Source: Bryobacterales bacterium
Lineage (GTDB): Bacteria; Acidobacteriota; Terriglobia; Bryobacterales; Bryobacteraceae
Reading direction: 5' to 3'
DNA length: 16,783 nucleotides
Assembly (NCBI GenBank): GCA_016721425.1
Contig: JADKID010000044.1
Span: 1 to 16,783, forward strand
The position numbers and the translations under genes were made by a program. Under the pieces are notes generated by a model. The model did no database searches. It was not told where the DNA came from and saw nothing but the letters and a program-made list of their open reading frames with translations. This document shows positions 1 to 7,274 of the stretch, piece after piece. Numbering within the stretch: the first letter of the stretch is position 1; the number at the start of each line of letters is the position of its first letter.

Positions 1-1008
1 AGGCCGGCGACCCTCGCCTGTTCAAGATGATCGTCTCCCCAGAGTTCGGCGAGCGGATCGATCTGGAGGAACACACCTCGCAAACTTCTGGCTCGGATGG
101 AAAGTGACCTGGGCACAAAACTCGAGTGGGCCGCGGCTGCCCATTTCAACACCGGCCACCCCCACGTACACGTAGCGATTCGAGGCGTCGCCGGCGGCCA
201 GGCCCTCCGATTCGACCGCGAATTCATCCAGCACGGAATTCGCCGCCACGCCGAGGAGTTGTGCACCGCGCAACTCGGCTACAGGACGACCGCTGATGAG
301 CAGGAAGCCCAGCGCCGGGAAGTGGACCAGCCGCGCCTAACCTCGCTCGATCGAATCATCCGCCGCGCCGGCGTCAGCCACGCTGACAATCCCAACAGCT
401 TCACGGTAGATGTGTCCCACAACGGCCTCGTGCGGCCCGCTTCACAGCAACTCGTGATTGCCCGGCTCCGAGTCCTCACCACCATGGGAGTGGCGGCGCC
501 CCAGGACTCCGGCTCGTGGTCCGTCAGATCCGACTTCGAATCGACTCTCCGCGCCATGCAGAAGATCGCAGACCGGCAAAAGATGATCGCCGCCCACGCA
601 GCACTTCTATCCGATCCCAGACTGCCCGTCCAGCTAACGCCGGCCAACACAATCAGCCGCCTCGACGGCCGCGTCATCGGTCACTCCATGGACGATAGTT
701 CGGGGAGGACGTACCTGATCCTGGAGGGGACCGACGCGAAAGTACACCTGATCCCGCACACCCCAGAGATCGAGGCGGCGAGATTCGCCGGAGAGCTCAG
801 CGCCAATCACTTCATTGAGATAAGGGCCCGCCATGGCGCGCGCAGACTGGCGATTCGAGACCGGGGCGATGCTGACCAATTCCTCACGCAGCAACGATTA
901 CCATCCAACCGTCCCGAAGGCAACCCGAACGGCTGGGCCGGCTGGCTGGGAAGGTATCTCACTACAAGCGAGTTGCCCCGACAGCGGAGCCACCGTGTCT
1001 CGAAGTAA
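1..1008 (+). CDS. Relaxase, DUF3363 (VirD2-like) family, 5'-partial, one frameshift
   Basis: This is the C-terminal part of a relaxase that nicks DNA at the transfer origin and leads the strand into the recipient. The start is left of the window. Bases 3-83 read in one frame (DPRLFKMIVSPEFGERIDLE), and the protein resumes in the next frame as RKLLARMESDLGTKLEW, so there is a net +1 shift near 83-87. The metal-binding histidine cluster HPHVHVAIRG lies at about 157-186. The rest fits the DUF3363 region: a winged-helix-like stretch (RLRVLTTMGVA) and a small beta domain starting near ISRLDGRVIGHSMDD. The catalytic tyrosine would be in the missing N-terminus. The Met at 97 is internal and not a true start. 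Family assignment is firm; activity cannot be judged. Confidence 0.85.
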
Positions 1009-1091
1009 CCAATTGCACACCGATTGAGCCCCAAAACCTGCCGCGTGACCCGTCCGAATCGGCGGCACCTCTCCGGTCCTCACACAAAAGC

Positions 1092-1120
1092 TTGACAACT
1101 GCGCCTACTGAGTGAATAAT
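1092..1120 (+). promoter_or_regulatory. Strong sigma70-type promoter for the transfer operon
   Basis: A perfect -35 hexamer TTGACA (1092-1097) is followed after 17 bp by AATAAT (1115-1120), five of six matches to the -10 consensus. Transcription would start near 1127, just before the palindrome at 1130-1157. It lies in the gap after the relaxase stop (1008) and before the first gene of the ardC-to-int run. The rest of the gap (1009-1091) shows no clear terminator or gene. The call is by eye from hexamers and spacing. Confidence 0.7.
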
Positions 1121-1129
1121 CGGCTTGTA

Positions 1130-1157
1130 TATGGCTAGCTTGCACAAGCTAGCCATA
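1130..1157. promoter_or_regulatory. 28-bp perfect inverted repeat, probable repressor operator
   Basis: Two exact 13-nt arms, TATGGCTAGCTTG and CAAGCTAGCCATA, flank a CA centre. Each arm contains GCTAGC. The site covers roughly +3 to +31 relative to the predicted transcription start, where a bound dimer would block the promoter at 1092-1120. A symmetric site of this size is typical for HTH dimers (TetR-, Xre- or Cro-like; inferred). As RNA it would also form a strong 5' hairpin ending 16 nt before the first start codon. No repressor gene is visible in the window. Confidence 0.65.
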
Positions 1158-1173
1158 CGGAAAAGAGGCGCAC

Positions 1174-1323
1174 ATGATCACTCCCGACAACTCAACCCCA
1201 CTCACTGCCCAGAACCCTGTCTCCGCCGAGTCACAGGCCGCCGAGGCCTATGGCGGCGAGGCCCTCCAGGGTTCGGGCTTCGAGAACGAACAACCAGAGA
1301 CCGCCTTCGACGAAAGGATATGA
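1174..1323 (+). CDS. Small acidic protein of unknown function, 49 aa
   Basis: The ORF opens with ATG at 1174, five bases after an AAGAGG ribosome-binding site (1163-1168), and ends at TGA 1321-1323. It begins MITPDNSTPLTAQNP and ends NEQPETAFDERI. It is rich in Glu/Asp, Ala, Gln and Gly, with no Cys, no membrane segment and no recognised domain; it looks disordered. It is the first gene after the promoter and operator, and its stop overlaps or abuts the ardC start, so translation is probably coupled. I do not recognise it. An antirestriction accessory or leader role is only a guess from position. Confidence 0.6.
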   Translation: MITPDNSTPLTAQNPVSAESQAAEAYGGEALQGSGFENEQPETAFDERI

Positions 1324-1328
1324 CGGCG

Positions 1329-2358
1329 ATGGCAACAAACACCGCGACCGAAGAGCGAAGCAGTGAGCTCCTGGAACAGCCGAAACGGGACTTCCGCAAG
1401 GAGGTCACCGAGCAGATCATCGAGATGCTGGAGAAGGGCACAGCCCCATGGCAGAAGCCGTGGGAGCCAGGTGCCATCCAGTTGCCCTTTAATCCAACCA
1501 CCGAGCGGAACTATCGCGGCGGCAATGCCATCCACCTCATGGCCGTCGCCGTCCGCAAAGGCTACGACGATCCCCGCTGGCTAACCTACAAGCAGGCCCA
1601 GGAACAAGGCTGGCAGGTGAAGCAGGGCCAGAAGGGATCGCAAATTGAGTTCTGGCAATTCGACCAATCGTCGAACAGGCCGGGTGCGGGTCGGAGCAAG
1701 ACCGACACTCAGGACGAACCATCTCCGTCGGATTCCCAGGGACGGGGCCTCTTGCGGCGCGTCTACACCGTCTTCAATGCCAAACAGGTTGAAGGCATCC
1801 CCCCGTTTGAGCAGAAACAACCCCCTGAGTGGGAAGTAGCTCAAACTGGCGAGCAGATCCTCCAGAACTCGGGCGCTCTCATAGCGCACGATCAGAACGA
1901 CCGGGCCTTCTATAGCCGCTCCTCCGACGAGATTCACCTGCCGCAGCGCGAGTCTTTCAAGAGCGCCGCAGACTACTATGGAACGGCCCTCCACGAGCTG
2001 GCCCACTGGAGTGGTCACCCCACGCGTCTCAACAGGCCGACTCTGAATGAGTCCTATCAGTTTGGCGATCCCAACTACGCCAAGGAAGAACTCCGTGCCG
2101 AACTGACCAGCGTGTTTCTCGCAGCCGAACGGGGTATCCCACACAACCCCGAACAGCACGCCGCTTATGTCGGCTCCTGGATCAAGGCTCTCAAGGACGA
2201 CAAGAACGATCTTTCGCGCCGCCAGAGACGCTCACAAAGCCGCCGATTTCGTTTTGGACTTTGAGCGCGGCAAGGAGCGCACTGGAAACCAACCCTCAAC
2301 TCCGCCAAGAGACTTTCAGAGCACGTCGCCGACTTCGAGTCGGGCTCCGGCACCGTGA
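1329..2358 (+). CDS. ardC: ArdC-type antirestriction protein with zinc metallopeptidase domain, one frameshift
   Basis: ArdC proteins bind single-stranded DNA and protect incoming plasmid or ICE DNA from restriction. The N-terminal domain is clear (FRKEVTEQIIEMLEKGTAPW, then NYRGGNAIHLM and DPRWLTYKQAQEQGW). The C-terminal peptidase has the zinc motif HELAH (about residues 222-226) and a downstream acidic helix EELRAELTSVFLAAERG. The start is placed at ATG 1329, ten bases after AAAGGA; ATG 1320, overlapping the small ORF's TGA, is an alternative. After DDKND the frame breaks near 2210-2216; the expected tail (FRAARDAHKAADFVLDFERG) continues in the next frame and stops at 2358, overlapping the next gene's GTG. 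Corrected length is about 342 aa. An unusual insert rich in Ser/Gly/Asp lies between the two domains (about 1665-1745). Confidence 0.9.
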
Positions 2359-2801
2359 ATCTCATTGAGAAGCAGACTGCCACGGAGAACAGGAATCAGG
2401 CCTCCGTCGATCCGTCAGCCACGCCGGATCGAGTCGCGCCCGCGAAGCTGGAAGCCGAGCGAATCCTGGACGGCGAAGTCGAAGGACGCCGCCCGCCAAG
2501 AAATGGTGATCTTGCGAAGTCGCTCGACTCGGCCACCGAAGCAGCACGTCAGATCCTCGGGGGCTCCGCCCGCATCTACCCGGCCGACACAGATTCTGGC
2601 AAGTATCGAGGCGAGTTCATTGCTGAAACTGATCACCATCTGGTCCAGAAGATCAGCACCAAGTCGGCCACAGCCCACTTGAAACACCTGCTGCCGGCTG
2701 GCCTCGCGCCGGGGCAAACGTCGGTCGTCTCATATTCAGCCGGTGTAGCCGAACTGAAACCCTACCGGGCCAAAGAGAAGGCTCATTCTCTCTCCCGCTA
2801 A
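2355..2801 (+). CDS. KfrB-domain protein
   Basis: This 148-aa protein starts with GTG 2355 inside a GTGA overlap with the corrected end of ardC, and no other Met exists to start from. Residues 1-70 are charged and low-complexity. Residues 74-135 match the KfrB domain: IYPADTDSGKYRGEFIAETD, HHLVQ, then a short helix and a beta segment ending GQTSVVSYSAGVAEL. KfrB-type domains occur in plasmid and ICE proteins next to relaxases and antirestriction genes; their molecular job is unclear, possibly DNA binding or partition-related. The stop at 2799-2801 precedes the traG start by nine bases, which also carry its ribosome-binding site. Confidence 0.75.
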   Translation: MNLIEKQTATENRNQASVDPSATPDRVAPAKLEAERILDGEVEGRRPPRNGDLAKSLDSATEAARQILGGSARIYPADTDSGKYRGEFIAETDHHLVQKISTKSATAHLKHLLPAGLAPGQTSVVSYSAGVAELKPYRAKEKAHSLSR

Positions 2802-2810
2802 GGACGAGAC

Positions 2811-4901
2811 ATGCAAGGCGATCCAAATGTCTACCGCACACCGCGCGACCCCGGGTTTGTCGGCGGCTACAACTGGCCGGCGATGGCGCTCGGAGTGTTC
2901 TTCCTGCTCTGCGTCAACATCGGAGCGACCCAGTTCACGGCGGCACGCTTTCGATATCAGCCTGCACTTGGCCGCCCCCTCTTCAAGTATGGGGAGGTCT
3001 CCGTGTACCAGCCCTTCGCGTGGGTGCCATGGGTACTGCGTTACGGTGGGCACCCGGACCCAAGAGTCCGGCTGCCCATTCTGACTGGGGCGCTGATTGT
3101 GGTCCTCGGCTCAACCGTCACCGTGGGCGTCGTCTACGCTCTGAATCTCAGGCGAGCCCGCAGGTTGTCCGAAGACACCGAGGACCTGCACGGTTCGGCG
3201 AGGTGGGCCGACGCGAACGACATCAGCGAGACAGGTCTACTCGCCGCCAGGCAGGGAGTATATGTGGGCGGATGGCGCGACCCCAAGACCAGCCACCTTC
3301 AGTACCTTCGGCACAACGGTCCGGAGCACGTTCTGGCCTTCGCACCTACCCGCAGTGGCAAGGGAGTTGGGCTGGTGATTCCCACGCTCTTGGCTTGGTC
3401 GGAGTCCGCCGTCATCTATGACATCAAGGGCGAAAACTGGGCAAGAACCGCAGGCTTCCGTTCGCGGCACGGCCATCTCTGTTTCAAGTTCTCTCCGGTT
3501 GAAGTCGGAAACGGTTCCCGCTTCAACCCGTTGGCCGAAGTACGAATTCGCACTCCGCGCGATGTCTCCGACGCGCAGAATGTCGCGGACATGATCGTCC
3601 GCACCGGCGAGGACAGCCCGCAGGAGCGCTATTGGCAGGACGCGGCGTCATCCATCACCGCGGGCATGATCCTCCACGTTTCCTACGCGGCGGCGGCACG
3701 CGGCCAGGTAGCCTGCCTCACTGACCTCGCTGCGATCTTCACAACACCAGGACAGAGCTTTCGCGACACTCTCGCCGAATTGGAGAACTTCCCCCACGAT
3801 CCGGCTCATGAGCGGCAGTGGCGCGCGCCGGGCGGGGAAAGAACCGCGACGCACCCTGTTGTGCGGGAGAAAGTGCGCGAGATGCTCGACAAGGAGGATA
3901 AAGATTTCTCCGGAGTCCTCTCGACAGCGAAGACAGCGCTGACTCTCTACAGCGATCCCCTCGTAGCGCGAAACACGGCCGCCAGCGACTTCACCATTGA
4001 TGACCTGGTCAATCACAATACGCCCGTCTCGCTGTACCTGGTGGTTCCGCCATCTGACAAGATCCGCCTCCGCCCGCTAATTCGGCTGATCTTCACCATG
4101 ATCGTCAACCGGCTCACAGAACGGATGGACTTCGATGGCGGCGACCAGAAACGAAACCGCCACCGGCTCCTCTTCATGGTGGATGAGTTCCCGTCACTGA
4201 AGCGCATGGAGGTCTTCGCGGACGCGCTCTCGTACATGGCCGGCTACGGTCTGAAAGCCTATCTGATCACGCAGGACATTCGGCAGGTCGTCGACGAGTA
4301 CGGACCGAACGAGAGCATCGTCTCCAACTGCCACGTTCGGGTGGCCTACGCGCCGAACCAGTACGACACCGCGGAACTACTCTCCAAGATGACCGGCACC
4401 AAGACCGTCCAGAAGGCGAGTTTCAACTTCTCGGGATCCCGGCTGGCGCCAATCGCGAACCACATGAGTGCGAGCGTGGAGCAGATCGAACGCCCGCTCG
4501 TGACTCCTGATGAAGTGATGCGACTTCGGCCGCCCAAGAAGGCGGGCCACGGCCCGAGCGAGCGGATAGTGGCGCCAGGCGACATGTTGATCTTCGTCAG
4601 TGGGCACTATCCCATCTATGGAACGCAGGTTCTCTACTTCGCGGACCCGGTCTTGTCGAGGCGCGCCGCGATCGCGCCACCCCGTGAGTTCCCTGCAATT
4701 GAGGGCGGGCACGCCGTGCAGCAGCGGCCCGCCGACCGCACACCGAATCTCGTGAGCCGCCAGGAGCACGTGAGCGGCTCACCCGACGAAGACAGCGCAG
4801 TGGCCCGGGTTGAGCGCGCATTCATCGCCGAGATGAACCGAAGCAACACGGGCTTTCTGGAGCAACTTGAGCTGGATCGCACTGACGAAAGGGGGCATTG
4901 A
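2811..4901 (+). CDS. traG: VirD4/TraG-family type IV coupling protein
   Basis: This membrane-anchored ATPase docks the relaxase-DNA complex to the type IV secretion channel. The 696-aa ORF is intact. Two membrane helices (about residues 22-38 and 88-111) precede the ATPase domain. Walker A is APTRSGKGVGL (178-188), followed by the family motif VIYDIKGENW. Walker B is LLFMVDEFPSL (about 454-464), followed by YGLKAYLITQDIRQ. The ATG at 2811 follows AAGGACGAG with normal spacing. Length and order fit the TraG subgroup of RP4/Ti-like systems. It is the longest uninterrupted gene in the element and overlaps nothing; ssb starts one base after its stop. Confidence 0.95.
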   Translation: MQGDPNVYRTPRDPGFVGGYNWPAMALGVFFLLCVNIGATQFTAARFRYQPALGRPLFKYGEVSVYQPFAWVPWVLRYGGHPDPRVRLPILTGALIVVLGSTVTVGVVYALNLRRARRLSEDTEDLHGSARWADANDISETGLLAARQGVYVGGWRDPKTSHLQYLRHNGPEHVLAFAPTRSGKGVGLVIPTLLAWSESAVIYDIKGENWARTAGFRSRHGHLCFKFSPVEVGNGSRFNPLAEVRIRTPRDVSDAQNVADMIVRTGEDSPQERYWQDAASSITAGMILHVSYAAAARGQVACLTDLAAIFTTPGQSFRDTLAELENFPHDPAHERQWRAPGGERTATHPVVREKVREMLDKEDKDFSGVLSTAKTALTLYSDPLVARNTAASDFTIDDLVNHNTPVSLYLVVPPSDKIRLRPLIRLIFTMIVNRLTERMDFDGGDQKRNRHRLLFMVDEFPSLKRMEVFADALSYMAGYGLKAYLITQDIRQVVDEYGPNESIVSNCHVRVAYAPNQYDTAELLSKMTGTKTVQKASFNFSGSRLAPIANHMSASVEQIERPLVTPDEVMRLRPPKKAGHGPSERIVAPGDMLIFVSGHYPIYGTQVLYFADPVLSRRAAIAPPREFPAIEGGHAVQQRPADRTPNLVSRQEHVSGSPDEDSAVARVERAFIAEMNRSNTGFLEQLELDRTDERGH

Positions 4902-4902
4902 G

Positions 4903-5341
4903 ATGCAGAAGAACCGAATTGAGCTTGCGGGCTATCTCGCCGCAAAACCCGAAGCTCGGTACCTACCATCAGGAACTCCAGTAGCCAACGCTCGGCTTGC
5001 GGAAGGCTACCGCTTCACAGACCGCAAACAACCAGGCACAGGAGCACACCAACTGGCACAGCTTGGTCTTCTACGGAGAACTGGCGGAGATAGCCCTGAG
5101 CTACGAGAAGGGCGACAACGTGCACGTCGAGGGCACGTTGCAAACCCGGAAGTTTACACCGCGAGACGGCAGTCCTCGCACCGTCTTCGAAGTCGTTGCC
5201 CGGACCGTCTATCTGCTTGCCAAGCCGCGAACGACGAAGGAACTGCCGGCGGAGAATAGGCCACACGTGCAGGGCACGCCCGCGAACGAACCCACCGAGG
5301 AAATGGAGGCTGTCACCGATGGCGAGATTTGGCCCTCCTGA
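4903..5341 (+). CDS. ssb: Single-stranded DNA-binding protein, one frameshift
   Basis: SSB coats single-stranded DNA during transfer and replication. The OB-fold begins MQKNRIELAGYLAAKPEARY and continues LPSGTPVANARLAEGYRFTD. The frame is then lost near 5024-5030 (an apparent extra C in GACCGC) and the fold resumes one frame over as ANNQAQEHTNWHSLVFYGEL, then GDNVHVEGTLQTRKFTPRDG. The corrected product is about 145 aa with a short acidic tail (NEPTEEMEAVTDGE) in place of the usual DDDIPF-type tip. The ATG lies one base after the traG stop. The 3' end overlaps the traF start at 5319. Confidence 0.88.
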
Positions 5342-5863
5342 CTTCACACCGGTGCGTTGGTTGGGCGTAGCCTCACTTGCCTTGGCGTGTGCCGGCCTCA
5401 CGTCCCTGGTCTGCGGAATTCGCATCAATACCAGTTCGAGTATCCCGCTGGGTCTATATGTCGCGACCCGCGATTCGACTGCCGAACTCATCGAATTCTG
5501 TCCCACTGAACCATTCGCCTCTCAATCCAGCGAACGCGGCTATCGGACGCCCGGCACGGCATGCCCGGATTGGGCCGTGCCGCTCTTGAAACCCATCGTC
5601 GCGGTGGCAGGAGATCTTGTCATCGTCAGTCCGGACGGAATTTCTGTGAACGGGCGATCGTTGCCGAAGACGGCTCCATTGAAAGTTGATCGAGTCGGCC
5701 GCCCGCTGCAACCATGGCCTTTCGGCCAGTATCGGGTTGGACCAGGGCAGGTGTGGGTGGCATCCACATACAGCCGAGGAAGCCACGACTCCCGTTACTG
5801 GGACCAATCCAGATCCGACAAATCCGAAGGAGGTTGCGGCCCCTATGGCTTATCAGCGGTTGA
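5319..5863 (+). CDS. traF: TraF-type conjugative signal peptidase (S26 family), 3' frameshift
   Basis: TraF-like S26 peptidases mature or cyclize the conjugative pilin at the inner membrane. One N-terminal membrane helix (about residues 14-34) leads to the catalytic Ser motif NTSSSIPLGLY (Ser41). The catalytic Lys is in LLKPIVAVAGD (Lys91). Then come NGRSLPKT and the DSRYW segment. The original frame runs on to 5870, but the family's ending appears one frame over (GPIQIRQIRRRLRPLWLISG, stop 5861-5863), so one G is probably missing near 5801-5802. The ATG overlaps the ssb end, and the 3' end overlaps traB by 19 bp, pointing to coupled translation. Confidence 0.87.
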
Positions 5864-7005
5864 AGACTGATCTGCGCTTGGTTCTCTGTGTCAGCGTTGC
5901 CGGCGCGGTTGGTGCCATCGCGTGGAGCGGGCCACTTTGGCGGATCGGTCTCACCGCCATGCTGCCAGTGCTGATCTTCGTCCAGGAGTCCAGGTTACGC
6001 GCCACGACGGTCGCAATCGCATACTTCGGGGCGGTGTCGTGGCCGATGATCGAAGCCGCCCGCAACTTCCAAATTGCGGGGCCGTCGGTTCTCTGGGCCG
6101 CCGCGAGCGCGCTCCTCGCTTTTCCGTGGTGCATTGCCTGGTCGTCAAACCGAAGCCAGGTTTGGTGGCGATGCCCGTTCGCGCTTCTCTTCGCGGCAAT
6201 CCCACCGATCGGCCTGATCGGCTGGGCATCCCCACTGGTCTCGGCTGGCGTCCTTTTCCCCGGAACGGGTTGGTTCGGTTTGATTGTGATCGCCGCCCTG
6301 CCCGGCCTAGTACTCCAACCCACGTTGCGCCTCGCGACCATTACTGCCGCGATCATGGTGTCCGCCGCCACGAACCACGAGTTCATTGAACCGGCACGCG
6401 CCGCAATCGTACGCCGCAGTCGACACCAGCCTCGGGAATCCGATTGCGCGGAGGCGATCCTCACGGCGGACGACCAACTGCAAACCACGGCACTCAATTC
6501 AGCCTCTGCGGTCACCGTCCTTCCGGAAGCGGTGGTGAACCGATGGACGGAGGCAACAGCGACCTTCTGGGAGCCAACCATCACCACCTTGAAAGCGACC
6601 GACAGGACCGCACTGATTGGCGCCGGCCTCCCGTTGCCGGCTCCGGACGAGTACCGAAACGCGCTTATCCCGATCGGAGCTGAGGCACCCGCGCCGTTCA
6701 TCCAGCGCGTCCCGGTTCCAATCGGAATGTGGAAGCCCTTCGGCCCGAAGAATGGAGTGCCGCTCCATCTGCTGGGCCCAGGTACCCTAACCCTTCAAGG
6801 ACATCGCGCCGCCGTCCTCATCTGCTACGAACAACTCCTGGTTTGGCCGATCCTGTGCTCTGCCGCCGAACACCCGACCCTCCTCATCGGCGTGGCCAAC
6901 GAGTATTGGACCAAGCCGACGCCCATTCCTTCAATCCAGCGGGCCTGTCTTCACGCCTGGTCCCGCCTCTTCTCACTCCCCCTGGTAACAGCAACTAACA
7001 GCTGA
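5845..7005 (+). CDS. traB: TraB-like conjugal transfer protein (membrane plus nitrilase/Lnt-like domain)
   Basis: This 386-aa protein has five or six N-terminal membrane helices (about residues 10-172) followed by a carbon-nitrogen-hydrolase-like domain related to apolipoprotein N-acyltransferase, as in Ti-plasmid TraB, which is also paired with TraF. Visible landmarks are TVLPEAVVNRW (Glu228), QRVPVPIGMWKPFG, and AAVLICYEQLLVWP (Cys327), then IPSIQRACLHAWSRLF and PLVTATN at the C-terminus. The Lys of the nitrilase Glu-Lys-Cys triad seems replaced by Gln287. The start at 5845 is set by AAGGAGG (about 5827-5833) eleven bases upstream. It ends nine bases before the xis-like gene. Its exact role in transfer is not established. 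Confidence 0.8.
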   Translation: MAYQRLKTDLRLVLCVSVAGAVGAIAWSGPLWRIGLTAMLPVLIFVQESRLRATTVAIAYFGAVSWPMIEAARNFQIAGPSVLWAAASALLAFPWCIAWSSNRSQVWWRCPFALLFAAIPPIGLIGWASPLVSAGVLFPGTGWFGLIVIAALPGLVLQPTLRLATITAAIMVSAATNHEFIEPARAAIVRRSRHQPRESDCAEAILTADDQLQTTALNSASAVTVLPEAVVNRWTEATATFWEPTITTLKATDRTALIGAGLPLPAPDEYRNALIPIGAEAPAPFIQRVPVPIGMWKPFGPKNGVPLHLLGPGTLTLQGHRAAVLICYEQLLVWPILCSAAEHPTLLIGVANEYWTKPTPIPSIQRACLHAWSRLFSLPLVTATNS

Positions 7006-7014
7006 GGTGCACCC

Positions 7015-7221
7015 ATGGAAGATCACCTAAGACAGAGCGATGTCCTGACCGTAGCCGAAGTGGCCCAACGCCTCCGGTGTTCAAGGGCGCATGTTTGCAA
7101 TGTAATGAAAGGAAAAGTGATTGGCCTGCCAAGGCTGACGCACTTGTCCATGGGGCGCCGGAAGCTCGTGCGCGTGGAGTGGCTCCACCAATGGATGGAA
7201 GAGAACAAGCTCCAATGGTAG
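7015..7221 (+). CDS. Excisionase-like helix-turn-helix protein
   Basis: This 68-aa protein has a MerR/Xis-type winged helix: LTVAEVAQRLRCSRAHVCNV (about residues 10-29), then a beta wing (MGRRKLVRVEWLHQWMEENK). Such proteins bind beside att sites and turn integrase toward excision. A GAGGTG ribosome-binding site precedes ATG 7015, and the gene follows traB by only nine bases and precedes the integrase directly. Position and fold support an excisionase; a transcription factor of the same fold is the alternative. Confidence 0.78.
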   Translation: MEDHLRQSDVLTVAEVAQRLRCSRAHVCNVMKGKVIGLPRLTHLSMGRRKLVRVEWLHQWMEENKLQW

Positions 7222-7274
7222 GATCGCTACTATGTCAGGATTTCACGCCGGAGACGCAAGAAAGAGAAGAAACA

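Noticed and set aside
1581..2159. A 192-codon open frame on minus opposite ardC
   Set aside because: ArdC with its HELAH motif is the coding strand; the minus frame lacks domain signals.
5853..6701. A 282-codon open frame on minus
   Set aside because: It is antisense to traB, has no recognisable motif, and reflects GC-rich codon bias. traB shows clear family landmarks.
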